Assembly: GCA_002914845.1 (NCBI GenBank)
Contig: JXTC01000252.1
Location: 128,124-192,123 of the forward strand
Source of the DNA: Trema orientale
Taxonomy: Eukaryota; Streptophyta; Magnoliopsida; Rosales; Cannabaceae
Direction of reading: 5' to 3'
DNA length: 64,000 bases
The translations under genes were made by a program, and so were the position numbers. The notes under the pieces were generated by a model, which saw only the letters and a program-made list of their open reading frames with translations, made no database searches and was not told the origin of the DNA. This document shows, piece by piece, positions 45,726 through 57,519 of the stretch. Position 1 is the first letter of the stretch; the number at the start of each line of letters is the position of its first letter.

Positions 45726-48441
45726 ATGGGTAACGGAGCAGGAAAGCTCGGCCGATGCTTCGCCGGCGCCGGAGAAATATCCCGGCGGCACGACATCGCC
45801 GTTGTTATCTCAAACCCACTTGACGAAGGGTTGGGACACTCCTTCTGCTATATCAGACCAGACCCATCTCGCCTCTCCGAGGAAGACGACAACAACCCGG
45901 AAACGACGACGTTCCGAGCAATCTCCGGCGCCTCCGTGAGCGCCAACACCTTCACTCCCCTCTCCACCTCCCTCATTGATATGTATTCGTTCTCCTCTGG
46001 TTTCGAGAGGGCTGCTTCCTTCGAGAGCTCAACTCTCTTCGCTTCGATTCCCCTGCAACCGGTTCCACGCCTCTCGTTCCAGGGAGCTCTCGGGTCGGGT
46101 CCAATCGAGCGAGGCTTCTTGTCGGGCCCGATAGAGCGTGGGTTTGCATCGGGCCCGATTGATCGCGGGTCGTATTCGGGTCCGATTGAGAAGAAGCTGT
46201 GTGATGGTGATAAGCTGGAGATGAGCTTTTCTCAGGGTGAGTTCGATGAGGTTTCGTCTAAACCCAAAAGAAAGAGGAGCTTGATTAAGATTCTTAAGAG
46301 AGCGATTTCGGGTACCATTTCTCGTGGGCACAAGTCCATTGTAGCTCCCATTAAAGGGGTTGTCTCTGTTAAAGAATCGGATTCGGAGAAGAATAGTACT
46401 ATTAAGAATGTGGCAGCTGTGAGTAGTACTAATATGAGCAGCCATGTCAGCTCCAATGATGATGATGATGATGGAGATTTTTTTCTAAAAAGTCAGAATC
46501 TTCAATGGGCACAAGGGAAAGCGGGCGAGGATCGAGTCCACATAGTGATATCCGAGGAACATGGTTGGGTTTTTGTAGGAATTTATGATGGTTTTAATGG
46601 TCCTGATGCCCCTGACTATCTGCTTTCTAATCTCTATCCTGCTGTACATAAGGAACTCAAGGGCTTATTGTGGAATGACAAATTTGAAACCGCAGCGAAT
46701 TTGGAGGAGTTGGCATGTTCTTTGGAGGAAACCGAACAACCCCAGATGAATAATCCGGTGGTTGATGGAGTTAATAAGGAAAATTGTCCATTAGGAAAAG
46801 AAGAAGATACAGATTCGGATACTAATTTGAAAAGAAAAAAGCAGGGCAAGAGTCGGAGGACGAATCGGAGTAAAGTGGCGGCGAAGAAGTGGGAGGAGAG
46901 TCAAAGGAGGTGGAAGTGGGAATGGAACAGGGAAAGACTAGAACTTGATAGGAAGTTGAAAGAGAATTTCAACCGTCCGGGGCCTAATGGAGCGGCGGGT
47001 TTTAACCATTCCGATGTTCTAAGAGCTCTTTCTCAAGCTTTGAGTAAGACGGAAGATGCATATTTGGATATTGCAGATAAGATGGTAATGGAGAATCCTG
47101 AGTTGGCTTTGATGGGTTCATGTGTTTTGGTTATGTTGATGAAAGGAGAGGATGTTTACTTGATGAACGTTGGGGATAGCCGAGCGGTTTTGGCTCAGAA
47201 GGCTGAGCCTGATCTTGGGATTGGGAGAGAATGCAGGGACTTGGATCCCATCAATGAAGAGACACTTCAAGAACTTGAGCAATCCAATGCTGATGCTAAT
47301 GAATACGAATTATCCAACTTAACTCCTCTTCAACTCACCATGGATCATAGTACATACGTGGCAGAGGTAACTTTGTTGAACAAACAAATTCATTCTAATC
47401 GGGAATGGGATTGTTCATGATTTGACTTCTCTAATTTTGGATGGTTTCAGTTTTAGGACTAAACTTCTCACTTAGAAGCCCTTCTCAATTTTCAGGAAGT
47501 CGAGAGAATTAAGAATGAACATCCAGACGATGCTTCTGCAGTAATGAATGACAGAGTGAAAGGTTATTTGAAGGTCACTCGGGCTTTTGGCGCCGGCTTT
47601 CTCAAACAGGTAATCTTAGTGACAATGACTATACTCAAAGTTGAAGACTAAGGAAGTTTACGCCAAGTTCCTTTCAGATAAAAGCAGTTCAGTTAGTGAG
47701 ATAATTAGGCCTGTTTACTGGTTCTTTTTGATGGTACTAGATTCAAAATATGGCACATATACATATTTAGGGACCACGATGTATCTTTGAGGGACTAGAT
47801 TGTTCAATTGATTGCAATACTAATACAATGTATCACCATTAGGCTCTAACCAATGACATATTAGTATGTCAAACTTTGGACCTACAGATTATCATACAAA
47901 GGGTTTACACAGTTTTACGTGACAATCTTTGTATAACAATCAAATATTTGTTTGTCTCTTTGTTTGCAGCCAAAGTGGAACAATGCGCTGCTTGAGATGT
48001 TCAGAATTGACTATGTTGGGAGCTGCCCCTACATAACATGTTTACCCTCAGTTTACCACCACAGACTAAGCTCAAGAGACAAATTTTTGATACTGTCTTC
48101 TGATGGGCTATACCAGTACTTTACCAATGAAGAGGCAATTTCTGAAGTTGAACTGTTCATTGCTTCGTTTCCTGAGGGAGATCCTGCTCAACATTTGGTT
48201 GAAGAAGTCTTGTTTAGAGCAGCAAGGAAAGCAGGTAAGGCTTCCCCTTATTTTATTTTCTTTTGGGCTTAATATAAATGACGTGAATAGAAATATAATG
48301 TGTACAAAATGGTGGACAATTGCAGGAATGGACTTCCATGAATTACTTGATATTCCACAAGGGGAACGCCGGCGTTACCATGACGACATTTCCATCATTG
48401 TTATTTCTTTGGAGGGAAGAATATGGCGTTCATCTGTGTAA
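45726..48441 (+). CDS. PLL: PP2C-family phosphatase, POLTERGEIST-like (PLL)
   Basis: Plant POL/PLL enzymes are Mg/Mn-dependent Ser/Thr phosphatases at the plasma membrane that act downstream of receptor kinases in meristem and organ development. Four exons, 45726-47366, 47496-47609, 47970-48234 and 48326-48441, join in frame to 711 residues. The N-terminus [12 protein letters not shown] has a Gly2 myristoylation site and Cys12 for acylation. [14 protein letters not shown] and [13 protein letters not shown] are group-specific. Four SGPIERG-type repeats lie at about residues 124-157. Catalytic motifs follow: [20 protein letters not shown] (metal-binding Asp at 288), [42 protein letters not shown] and [14 protein letters not shown]. 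An acidic/basic insert (residues about 320-400) interrupts the catalytic domain as usual for this group. Gene order suggests orthology to Arabidopsis PLL2/PLL3 (from memory). Confidence 0.93.
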
Positions 48442-50606
48442 ATACACGAATATGAGAAAATAGATTTAAAGTATTAAAAGTCCACCAAAGGTTGAACATT
48501 TTTTTGTGCTTGATCTCATTCTTCCTTCCCCATTTTTTTTGTCATCTCGGTAAAAATACAAGTTGGGCACTAGGGGAACTATCTTTATTGGGAGTTAATT
48601 AATTAATGGAGTAGAACTTGTAAAGAAGTTGAAAATGAAAGGTCAGAATAAGATAGTACTCTCTCATGGTCCCATTCAGCTAAGTGATTTTTTTTTTATT
48701 TTTTTCCCCTTTCATTATTAAGATTTTGAAACCAAACCCAAGAATCTTGCTACTTTAAAATGGAGTTGGTGATGAATATCCAATCTTTTTGGTTAAATTC
48801 GTGATCTTCATCTTGAAGGGTCAAACATTAAAAGTTTACTCTGCGTCCTTTTTTTTTTTTTTTTTTTCCCCTTTACCAAATCTAGAAAACTAGAAACGCC
48901 TATCTTTTGCTTTTGTCCCTATATTTTTTCAGCCATGCTAAGGACGTAAGAGGAGGATATTGGGTTAGTTTTTAGGCTCCTCTGAGTGGGGTCTTACGCC
49001 GAAAACATGTCGTTTTATGGGTAGGCATCAAAGGAAGGGGGGCTTTCGTAGCTCAAACAAGTTTCAAGATGTACTGTCTACACTAAAAATACGAACTTTC
49101 AATTTAGAGAAGGAAAAAAAAAAACTAATAATACGTGAGATGAATACGTTGAACTTTGATAAGGTGGTGCAGTTGGAGATGATGGTGATAGTCAAGTAAT
49201 GCCATCATTTGTCCTTAATCTCTTGACGCGTTTATTTGTTATAGTTTAGATACATTAGTCCATCCACGTTCTCTTCTATTTAATTAATTGTTGAAGAGCT
49301 TAGACTTTTTGAATACACCCTCCCCAATTATACAACGGGGGAAAAAAAATAGAAACGAAAAGTCAACCAATTGTGAATTTTTCCGATTTTCAATATCTTG
49401 AATGGCTGCTTCCAAATATTTAAACAGATAATGACAAGTCAGAAGCAAACAGAGAATTCGGAAATGGTAGCCAAGTTAGGAGAAAGAAGCACCAGTTGTT
49501 TTGTTATTAGATGAAAGAATTTGGACTTTATTTGTGTGTCATTTAATGTATAGTATAGTATTTAGCACAAAAAAACGAACCGGATATACAAAATAAGAAA
49601 GAGACTCGAGTTTAGTGGGTTAACTCCCTTGATTAGTTTTTACATAGTTGTAGGTTTTTATATTACGTTCACGTATCACGCATAGAATTTGGTGAGCTGC
49701 TACTGTTTCAACATGATTGAAACCAATATTAAAAATGTTCAAAATGCCCGAGTTAATAACGTGAGAGTCAAGTTAAAAAAACGGTTGCAAGTTCATAATT
49801 TTAGTTCGACTAGTCATCCCCCGTATTTCCATTTTCAGGTATAAGTTGATTTCAATATTTCGGAGTTAAAACGGTGACACTCAAACGTTCCATTAGGTAC
49901 TCCTGCTAGAAGATCCATTACTTGATTTTGATGGTTTTGAATGACGAAATATATACAAAAGAAAGCACATGTTCCCCACGTTTTTGAAAAAAAGCCTGAA
50001 AGTCAGAATCTTCTGGGGTTGACTTCACCTGAAACAAACATATGATTCGCGTTTCTAGTTCTTTTAGTCTTAATAACGTGGAAATGAAGAGGGATGAATC
50101 AAAGACGTGGCCAAAAGATTTCATGCCCAGCAAACAAATTTTCACGATCTCAAACTTCTCTCTACATTTCACGAGAAACATAAAAGTCAACAACTGAAGG
50201 TGTTGACTAAGAAAGAAAGAAAGAAAGTACAAGGGGACTTTTGGATGAGCCAACTTGGTAGATCTAGCCATCTAGGCCGGCAAATATATGAAACCCCATA
50301 TGGGCTTCAAAACCTTCGTCCAACAGAAACATATACAAAGAGTGGAGGAAGTGACATCCCTAAGTCTCAGTACCACAGATCTTGGTAAATGGGGACTAAT
50401 GTCTTAAGTCCGCTACAATATGGAGTACACAACCTAAATTAACGAATTAAAGAATAATAAAAGGAAATTTACGTCAGAGTATAGACAGTATTTTAAGTTT
50501 TAACACCCACCCACAGTTCTCCATATTCAGGGACCAGGGTCAAGTTATCCAAAAGAGGAGCATTTTCCACACTCAGAATGGGAACTGTACTCAACTTCCA
50601 TAAAGT
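48442..50606. other. Intergenic, PLL to pectin acetylesterase (convergent)
   Basis: The two flanking genes converge here, so both 3' UTRs lie in this stretch. No coding segment is recognised. Poly-T tracts occur at 48689-48705 and 48849-48868. Confidence 0.5.
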
Positions 50607-53600
50607 TCATGGGAAATCCATATGAATACAGGTGGGATTACATGGATATGGACAATCAACTTGCTTCACCACTCTCCGGTTGAAGTACCAATCACCAACA
50701 GATTCTGCAATGGTCTGTTCCGACAGCGATAAAATTCAAAGGTAGATTAGCAATTTAGCAGTGGGTAAGAAGCCAAATAAAGAGAGGACAGAAGGACGAA
50801 AAGCCCATAAGCTTTAAACTTCTATTACAAGTTTCACCAAGAACAATTCATTCCTCCAGGATCCATGTACACTAACAAACATTCGTAAAAAGAGAAACAA
50901 CCAAACGCTAAAACAAACATGAAAATTGTAGAGCCAATAAAGCACTTGTAAGCTCCATCTGATTTCCAAAAAACAGAGCAGAGTGAAATACTTTCCTCAC
51001 CTTACTGTTTATTCTAGGAGAACTAGCTGAATGCCATGTCTCAGCCATCCATGTCTGGCAATGAGCAAAGCAGGAATTTATAAACACACCCCCCTCCTTA
51101 TTTCTCTGGAAATCACTCAGTGCCCTGAGCAGAGAATCTCTGAAACCTGCATGCAACAAGCAAATTTTTTAAGTGTCCCACCTCCATTATTGGACAGAAT
51201 AATCTCAGATCCCGCCGATCACAAGCTGAGATTACTTAGGAATATAAAAAACCCAGCAAATGACTCTCGATGAATTCTTGCGAAGAATTTTACTTAAATA
51301 TCTCCGTTCTGTTTAGATGTAAACATCTCATGAGCCACTAATTATGCTAGTCTACAATCCGTCAAAAATCTACAGTCGAATTTTCTGAATTGTAATCAAC
51401 CACTTTTATCGATTACCGACCATGAGATCTTTGAGATTGTAGCCCGACAATAGTGGGTTCATAAAATTGCTTGCCCATATCACAAATGACTCATGCACAG
51501 GCAGCAGTAATATGAATGTAATTTACTGGATCACCAGGTGAACCCACTATTGTCGGGCTACAATGGTGGGGGTTCAGCAGTTACCATGTAGTATTTCAAT
51601 CTGGCTAGGACTGCAATTATGGATGTTTCGTCTGCATTTCTGCCAGTAGCCACGAGGATCTGATGAATCTGGTATAAGGATATGTTGTATCTGATGATAA
51701 CCCAATTAGTAAAAGACTGAAACCCAGGAATAATCAAAATCGATGATTTTAAAAGAAGTTCGGATTCTGAGGACAATTACCTGCCAAAAATCATAAGCTG
51801 GGTTGACAAGGAACACTGGTGTGTTTATGTTCTTGATAATTTGATGAGGAAAAAGACACTGCCATTGCAAAACAAGTAATAGGGCCATATGTTATAAGTC
51901 AAGATTGGGAAGCAATATGAGAACTACATCTCAAATGATACATGCAATGATAACCACAGAGGAAAACAGAACCTGCCTCTGATGGTTCCGACTTTGCAAC
52001 ACATTCCTTGGGCAAACTTTCGGCTACACCCTGAAGAATGATTTCGATATGATAAGCAAGATGTATCAGAATGTTTTACCAATTCCCTTTTAGTTAATAA
52101 AACCTTGTTCTAAGGAGGGAACTGTGAAAAGAAAACTAAGTAATAACTTTTGGCTAGACACTAGTGTGAATAAAGGCACTTCTGATGTGGCCTCACCAAA
52201 CATTTTTATCACAGAGACCATCTAGATTAGATAAACTCAAGAATGCAAAAAAGAAGATAAACACACTACATAAACCAGGGATGAGCAACAACTAGCCAAA
52301 AAATACCAATAATGTAAAGGTATTAGTTGTTACTAAGAAAAATTAGAGCATAACCTGAAGGGTAAGGACATCATGATAAAAAGATCTCATGGTAAGATTA
52401 CCAAGAACGTCTTTCCTGAAATAGAGGAAACAGGATGTGGCTCAAATGAGTATTTGCATAATGTTATACTTAGAGGAGAGAGGATAAATTGGGTGAGGAA
52501 AAAAAAAGGGTCTTTATTAATCATGCATACATTACAATCTTAAGCATGCAATTTATCCTGTAGCCCGATCGGAAAAATCTCTAGTACAATAAGATTTTCA
52601 ATGTTTCTAGTAAATAAAACAGTTCAAATGAGTGATCTGTTATGTTAACGCTTTTTCCTAAGGTAAAATAAACACGAAAAAACAAATAAGGCACAACCCC
52701 AAAAATCATAACTAGAAGAGATTTTTTAAGAAAACATGATTCACATACTTTACGATCTGAATTCAAGTAAAAGAATATAACTTGTTGCTCAATCAATAAG
52801 CTAATAAAGTTGGTGCACAAGGTACAGACGTATACAAAACATACTCATTAAGGAAAAAACCTGCATCGGCAAGACACTTCACAGTTCCAACTTCTGGGAG
52901 AAGTTTGCGAAAGTCATCACAGTGTATAAGAGTCGCCAACCCACCAGCAGAACATCCGGAAAGAAGAGCCTAAAATGAGATATCGCATATATTAGGGGGA
53001 AAAAAAAATTGGTTCAACTTAAAAATGAAGGCAGAAGACTTGTAACTTGAAAAGAAAAATACTTGCATAACCAAATTAAGAACCTGCTCCTTTTTGGGTA
53101 TTAACATTTAGATGCTATTACAAACCACTGACAATTTATACCGAGGAAATACCTGTTTTGCTCTGGACAAGCCGAGTGATAAGAGTTCATCCATAACTAC
53201 TTTCCAGATAAGTTGGCCTCTAAAGAAAAGTTCATCTCCAGTCTACGCTACAAAAAAGAAAAAGAGAGACAGCACTAGTATGGTATGAACGAGACTAAAT
53301 ATTTATCTTCCACCAAACGTGATAAAAAATAAAATAAAAAGAAATTATGAATAAACCCAAAACATACTTTCAGCTCATTATCACTGTGGCCAGCAAAAGA
53401 TGCACCGTCACAATATCGTATCTTGACCTTATTCCAATTAAAGAAATCTACAAGATAAACAGAAACAAAAACAGTCGTCTCTTTAACAATGTTTTAAGTC
53501 AAACTTACTTAAAAAAGTGGGACTTAAAATCCAAACAAAAACAACACAAAGAGTAATAGAAACAAAACAGTGAGTTAAGAGATGATGAAATAGTAGGTGG

Positions 53601-54279
53601 GTTAGAGAAGTCTAAGAACCAGGATTTTGAGAAGGGTCAGGGCTTAAAATCCCAGAAAAGCGAACACGAGGTTCCATGTAGTTGGAAGAACCTAATGCCG
53701 TCTTCTTACGCAAAGAACAGGACGCCACAGAATTGCACCAACCTCCACCCTACAGTTACAGTACACAAACACAAACACACCCCCCTCAATCGACCCAACT
53801 CAAAATCCCTTTTGTCAAAATAAAAATTTAGAAGTTAAAAACACTGAAAATAACAATAATAATAATAATAGTAACCTCAATGTGAAGAAGCCAATTGGCA
53901 GAGCCAGATCCAAAACCCTTGTGGAAATGATAAGCAGGCACGCTCCCATCTAAACAAACTGCAAAAATAAGAAGAAGAAGAAAAACTTATTACTATGTTG
54001 TTACTTTTAGAAGGAAAGAAAATGAGAAGAAGCGGAGGGAATCAAAGTACGGGCGCCTCTGGGCTTGGCTTTGTGCAACAAGGTCAAGTCAACGAAATCG
54101 GCGGTGGAATCCAGAGGAGGAGGGGGAGTGTAGAGGGGTTCAGTGAAAGAGTCGGGGATGAGAGTGAGGGCGAAGAGGGTTATGGTGAAAACACCGATTG
54201 CGATTGCCCACTCCTTCTTCGACCACCTTCTCAACCAGGCCAGGCCACGACTCCTAAGGTTGCTAATGGTCAACGCCAT
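50607..54279 (-). CDS. PAE: Pectin acetylesterase (PAE family, Notum-like fold)
   Basis: The enzyme removes acetyl groups from cell-wall pectin in the apoplast. Twelve exons join in frame to 429 residues: 54279-54051, 53958-53876, 53749-53620, 53447-53368, 53242-53153, 52969-52845, 52415-52355, 52030-51977, 51858-51781, 51690-51585, 51146-51001 and 50714-50607. An N-terminal membrane segment (about residues 24-41) acts as signal anchor. Family motifs include [28 protein letters not shown] and GCSAGG. The catalytic triad is Ser211 (GCSAGG), Asp307 (NPAYDFWQ) and His374 (FAHCQTW). The end [15 protein letters not shown] is typical. Exon 8 is followed by an apparent GC..AG intron. A 26-base perfect inverted repeat sits in intron 10 just past the donor. 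Arabidopsis has PAE genes in the chromosome 3 twin of this block (At3g09405/09410, from memory). Confidence 0.92.
51436..51564. repeat. Perfect 26-base inverted repeat in PAE intron 10
   Basis: Positions 51436-51461 and 51539-51564 are exact reverse complements (26 of 26) separated by 77 bases. The right arm ends 20 bases from the 5' splice site of exon 10. A strong RNA stem-loop would form in the pre-mRNA. It may be a small MITE, but no target duplication was found. Confidence 0.8.
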
Positions 54280-56191
54280 TCAAGATTCAAGATTCAAGAT
54301 TCACCACCCCTTCTCACCTTCACTCACTCCAGTCTTCACACACTGACACACACAGTTTTAACTCTTCTCACCTTCACCTTCACCTTCACCTTCGCCAGTC
54401 TTGTCTTCACAGTCTCACACACAGTTTCACACCTCACTACGCTTTGCTTTTTCAGGGTTGACTTTCACTTTGGCTACGTTCCTATAGTCGCGCCAGAAAA
54501 GCCCACTACTCATCTGGGCTGATGATACCCATTTTGATCCGCAAGCACAAGTGGGCCGTCCATCTTAACCCCTCCCAAAGGCTAAAAGCATCAAACCCTT
54601 TTTTCTTTCTTTTCTTTTCTTTTCTTTTCATTTTTTCACAGGTGAGACAAATTATAAGAGGAATTAAGTGAGATGGAAGAACCAAGAGACAAGAGAAGCC
54701 TAGGAGAATTGATTTATCTACTATGTTTGCTTATTGGTTATCATTTTGTCATTTTATATTATAATACATACACATATATATAATATACATACATGTGATA
54801 AAGCTAGGAGAAGGTGTTTTTTTTTTTTTTTGAAAGGAAGGAAAAGGTATAATACCTATCGCGCTTGTTATATATTTGTTCTGTTGATGGAGTACTCTAA
54901 ATAATAAATTAATTGACAAACTTTTGTATAATAAGCATTTAATTAATTGTGCACATAATATGTGCCCCAAAAATGAACTAAGCCATATCCTTATATTAAT
55001 ATTTTCCTTCTTTTCTAGATTAGAGAACGATAATAAGAAATCAATATCGTGATGAGGAACATATATAATGAGCTATTTGGGTCATACATGACCTTTATAA
55101 TTTAATGGCCGGCAACAAGCGAGAAGCAATCCCAATGCATCTTTGTTACCCTAATAATTATTATATATATGTGTGTGAAATATTCATAGATTCTTTCACC
55201 TTAGTTTGAGATTAAAGAATGTTTGCCTCTCTAGCAAAACAAATCTTTTGCTAAATTCAAAATATATAAATGCACATCACGAAACTAAATTAAGGTAACT
55301 AAAGGTAATCTAATATATGCATACTTTGTTAATCATAGTCCACAAATGATATTTTGGATATGAAGTAGCGGATGAAGCATATGTAATAATTTCAGGAGGG
55401 GAGTAGTAATCTTGATATATATATGTATAGGGTGGGTCATATGCTTATAAATAGTCCGTTTTTGAGGCATATTTAATGAAATTTCTCTATATATATACAC
55501 AGCAATATATAGTTCACAAGGAAATTAATAAAGGACCTGCATGCGTACCGTACCACAAAATAATTCTATATATTTGCTATTTTTTGTTTCTTCCAGCAAC
55601 CTGGTCTCTCTCTCTGATATGATGCAATGGCATCCATACAACATTGTCATCATCTCTCTCTACTTAAAAGCCTAAACTGAAAGAAAGATTCTACCGATCA
55701 TAAATTAAACGTCTAGTTAATTTATCTCGAATCTTTAACATACTTTTTTTGGTTTTTCTTCTCCCTGCAAGACAAATTATATGTATAGATTATATTAATA
55801 ATCCTACATGCTACATATACAATATGGATCTAAAGCCTAAATATAGGGTTCTTCATCTCGTTTACAAAACTGATAATAATAATTAATAATTGATTCCTAA
55901 AATTAATCAAGGCCTTAACCAAGAAAATTGAAGGATAATAAATTCATTACTAGCTAGCTATATATAATATATTGTGTATATATATATATATATATGGTAC
56001 CAAAATTGAAGAAGAATATTTATTAATTATTGTTTCAAATTAATATTTCGATCCAACATGCAATATATAATATGTGCTAGCTAGCGTGCCAATATTACAT
56101 GCCTAGTAATGGTAAAGGAATTAATCCAAATTAAACAAGAAAAAATTAAGAAAACAATTATAGGTGTATATAATATATATATATATATAGT
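54280..56191. other. Intergenic, PAE to SMR
   Basis: The left 250 bases are the PAE 5' leader and promoter, with a CTTCAC repeat near 54371-54400. The rest is AT-rich with many TA runs and no recognised gene. A TTTTC repeat lies at about 54605-54630. Confidence 0.45.
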
Positions 56192-56968
56192 TTACTGATG
56201 CGCTTGATGATCATCTTGATGATGATGACCTGCAGGTTTATCTACTCGTTGACGTTTCTTGATGTTGATGTGGTGGTGTGAATGATGAGGAAAAGGAAGA
56301 GACGATGAGGAATTATTATTAGATGGAGAAAAGACGGAGTGGAGCTGTTGGGAGCAGAAATCAAGCTGCAAGCAGAGACTTCTTGATCTGCAACTACCAC
56401 ATGATGATGAAGATGATGATGATGATGATTTTCTCTTGGCTGCAGTGGCTTTGGGCTTAGGTTTTCTCGGGGCGGGCGGGCACTGCTTCATCTCTGGAAT
56501 TTTGTGGTCCAAAGATGTGGGAGTTTTGAAACCGTCGTCGTCCACCTTGAAATGATCTGGTAATTCTACTAGCGAAGACGAGGACGTCGTCTCGGGACGT
56601 TCGTCGTGATTATAAGGATCATTGACTAGTAATATTGCTCTAGCCGCACCAACTCTAGCACTAGTACTACTAGTGGTGAGACTAGTACTAGTAGTAGCGA
56701 GCTCGCAATAGTCTTCTTTCTCTTTGGTTTCTTGGTCATCCTTATAATCTCGTTTATGATGTTCATGATGATGATCAAGTACTAGTACTGCAGCTTCATG
56801 ATCTTGATCCGACGGCGTAGCAAGACTCTCATCATCGTATAAGTATTCCGCCGGGAATTTCAATAGCGGATGATGATGATGATCATGGATATTGTTGTTG
56901 TCTCTTGCACCATCATCATGATGATCTTGATCTTGAACCACTACAAACTGCAGATCTGAATTCGACAT
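56192..56968 (-). CDS. SMR: SIAMESE-related (SMR-type) CDK inhibitor, unusually long
   Basis: SIM/SMR proteins bind CDK-cyclin complexes in the nucleus, block mitosis and promote endoreduplication or stress arrest. The single exon encodes 258 residues, about twice the usual length of 80-130. The family signature is clear at residues 145-172: DGFKTPTSLDHKIPEMKQ followed by CPPAPRKPKP. The hydrophobic C-terminal motif appears as LDFCSQQLHSVFSP near 202-215, and KFPAEYL at 37-43 may correspond to the N-terminal FP motif of SIM. The excess length comes from His/Asp-rich stretches (DHHDDG, HDHHHHP, DHHHEHHK), a Ser/Thr-rich block, a nine-Ser run and a His-rich tail, largely built on ATG/CAT and AGT trinucleotide repeats. 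Position beyond PLL matches SMR3 in Arabidopsis (from memory). The ATG chosen is the first in the frame. Confidence 0.85.
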   Translation of the reverse strand: MSNSDLQFVVVQDQDHHDDGARDNNNIHDHHHHPLLKFPAEYLYDDESLATPSDQDHEAAVLVLDHHHEHHKRDYKDDQETKEKEDYCELATTSTSLTTSSTSARVGAARAILLVNDPYNHDERPETTSSSSLVELPDHFKVDDDGFKTPTSLDHKIPEMKQCPPAPRKPKPKATAAKRKSSSSSSSSSCGSCRSRSLCLQLDFCSQQLHSVFSPSNNNSSSSLPFPHHSHHHINIKKRQRVDKPAGHHHQDDHQAHQ

Positions 56969-57465
56969 TATATATATATATATATATTATTCCTCAGTTC
57001 ATGATGAAATTGTCATGATGATGATGATGAATATATATATATATACATATATCTTCAATGAGTTTTCGATCTCATGAGCTAATGAGTTTCTTAGTTAATA
57101 TATATACAGCTAGGGAGAAGAAGAAGGAGAAATGAAGGGAATTTAAGATGGATAATATTGATGAAGGGTGGAAAATGGCCGTATAGCGGTTTTAAAAGAC
57201 TTAGCGAAGGAATTAAATCAAGCTTAATTAGCTAACTCCCTATACTTATTATAGCGCTATATATTTTTACATATATATATATAACATAGATTGATGAGGA
57301 GGCAGCTTTATGATGCATCGGATCCTTCGCCTAAAGAGAAAAGAAAGGGTTGAAAACCTCAACAACAATTAACATTTAATACCCTTACTTGCATACATAC
57401 TTACTAACTCATGAATCACGAATCACCACCCACATGCCAATTTGCTTTTCACGAATCACAATTCT

Positions 57466-57469
<4 letters not shown>

Positions 57470-57518
<49 letters not shown>
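57470..57518. repeat. (TA)n microsatellite
   Basis: About 24 uninterrupted TA units. Similar shorter runs occur at 59871-59909 and 57844-57864. Confidence 0.9.

Positions 57519-57519
<1 letters not shown>

Noticed and set aside
46029..46849. Minus-strand ORFs opposite PLL exon 1
   Set aside because: Shadows of the PP2C coding exon.
51558..51776. Reading PAE exon 10 in the frame [14 protein letters not shown]
   Set aside because: That frame lacks family motifs. Starting the exon at 51690 gives [17 protein letters not shown], which fits the family and keeps the frame on both sides.
53995..54522. 175-codon plus-strand ORF overlapping the PAE first exon
   Set aside because: Antisense shadow of PAE exon 1 plus a low-complexity CTTCAC leader repeat.
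56400..56450. CRISPR-like or tandem array appearance of ATGATG repeats
   Set aside because: These are trinucleotide repeats inside the SMR coding frame in a plant genome. There are no spacers or repeat units of CRISPR type.
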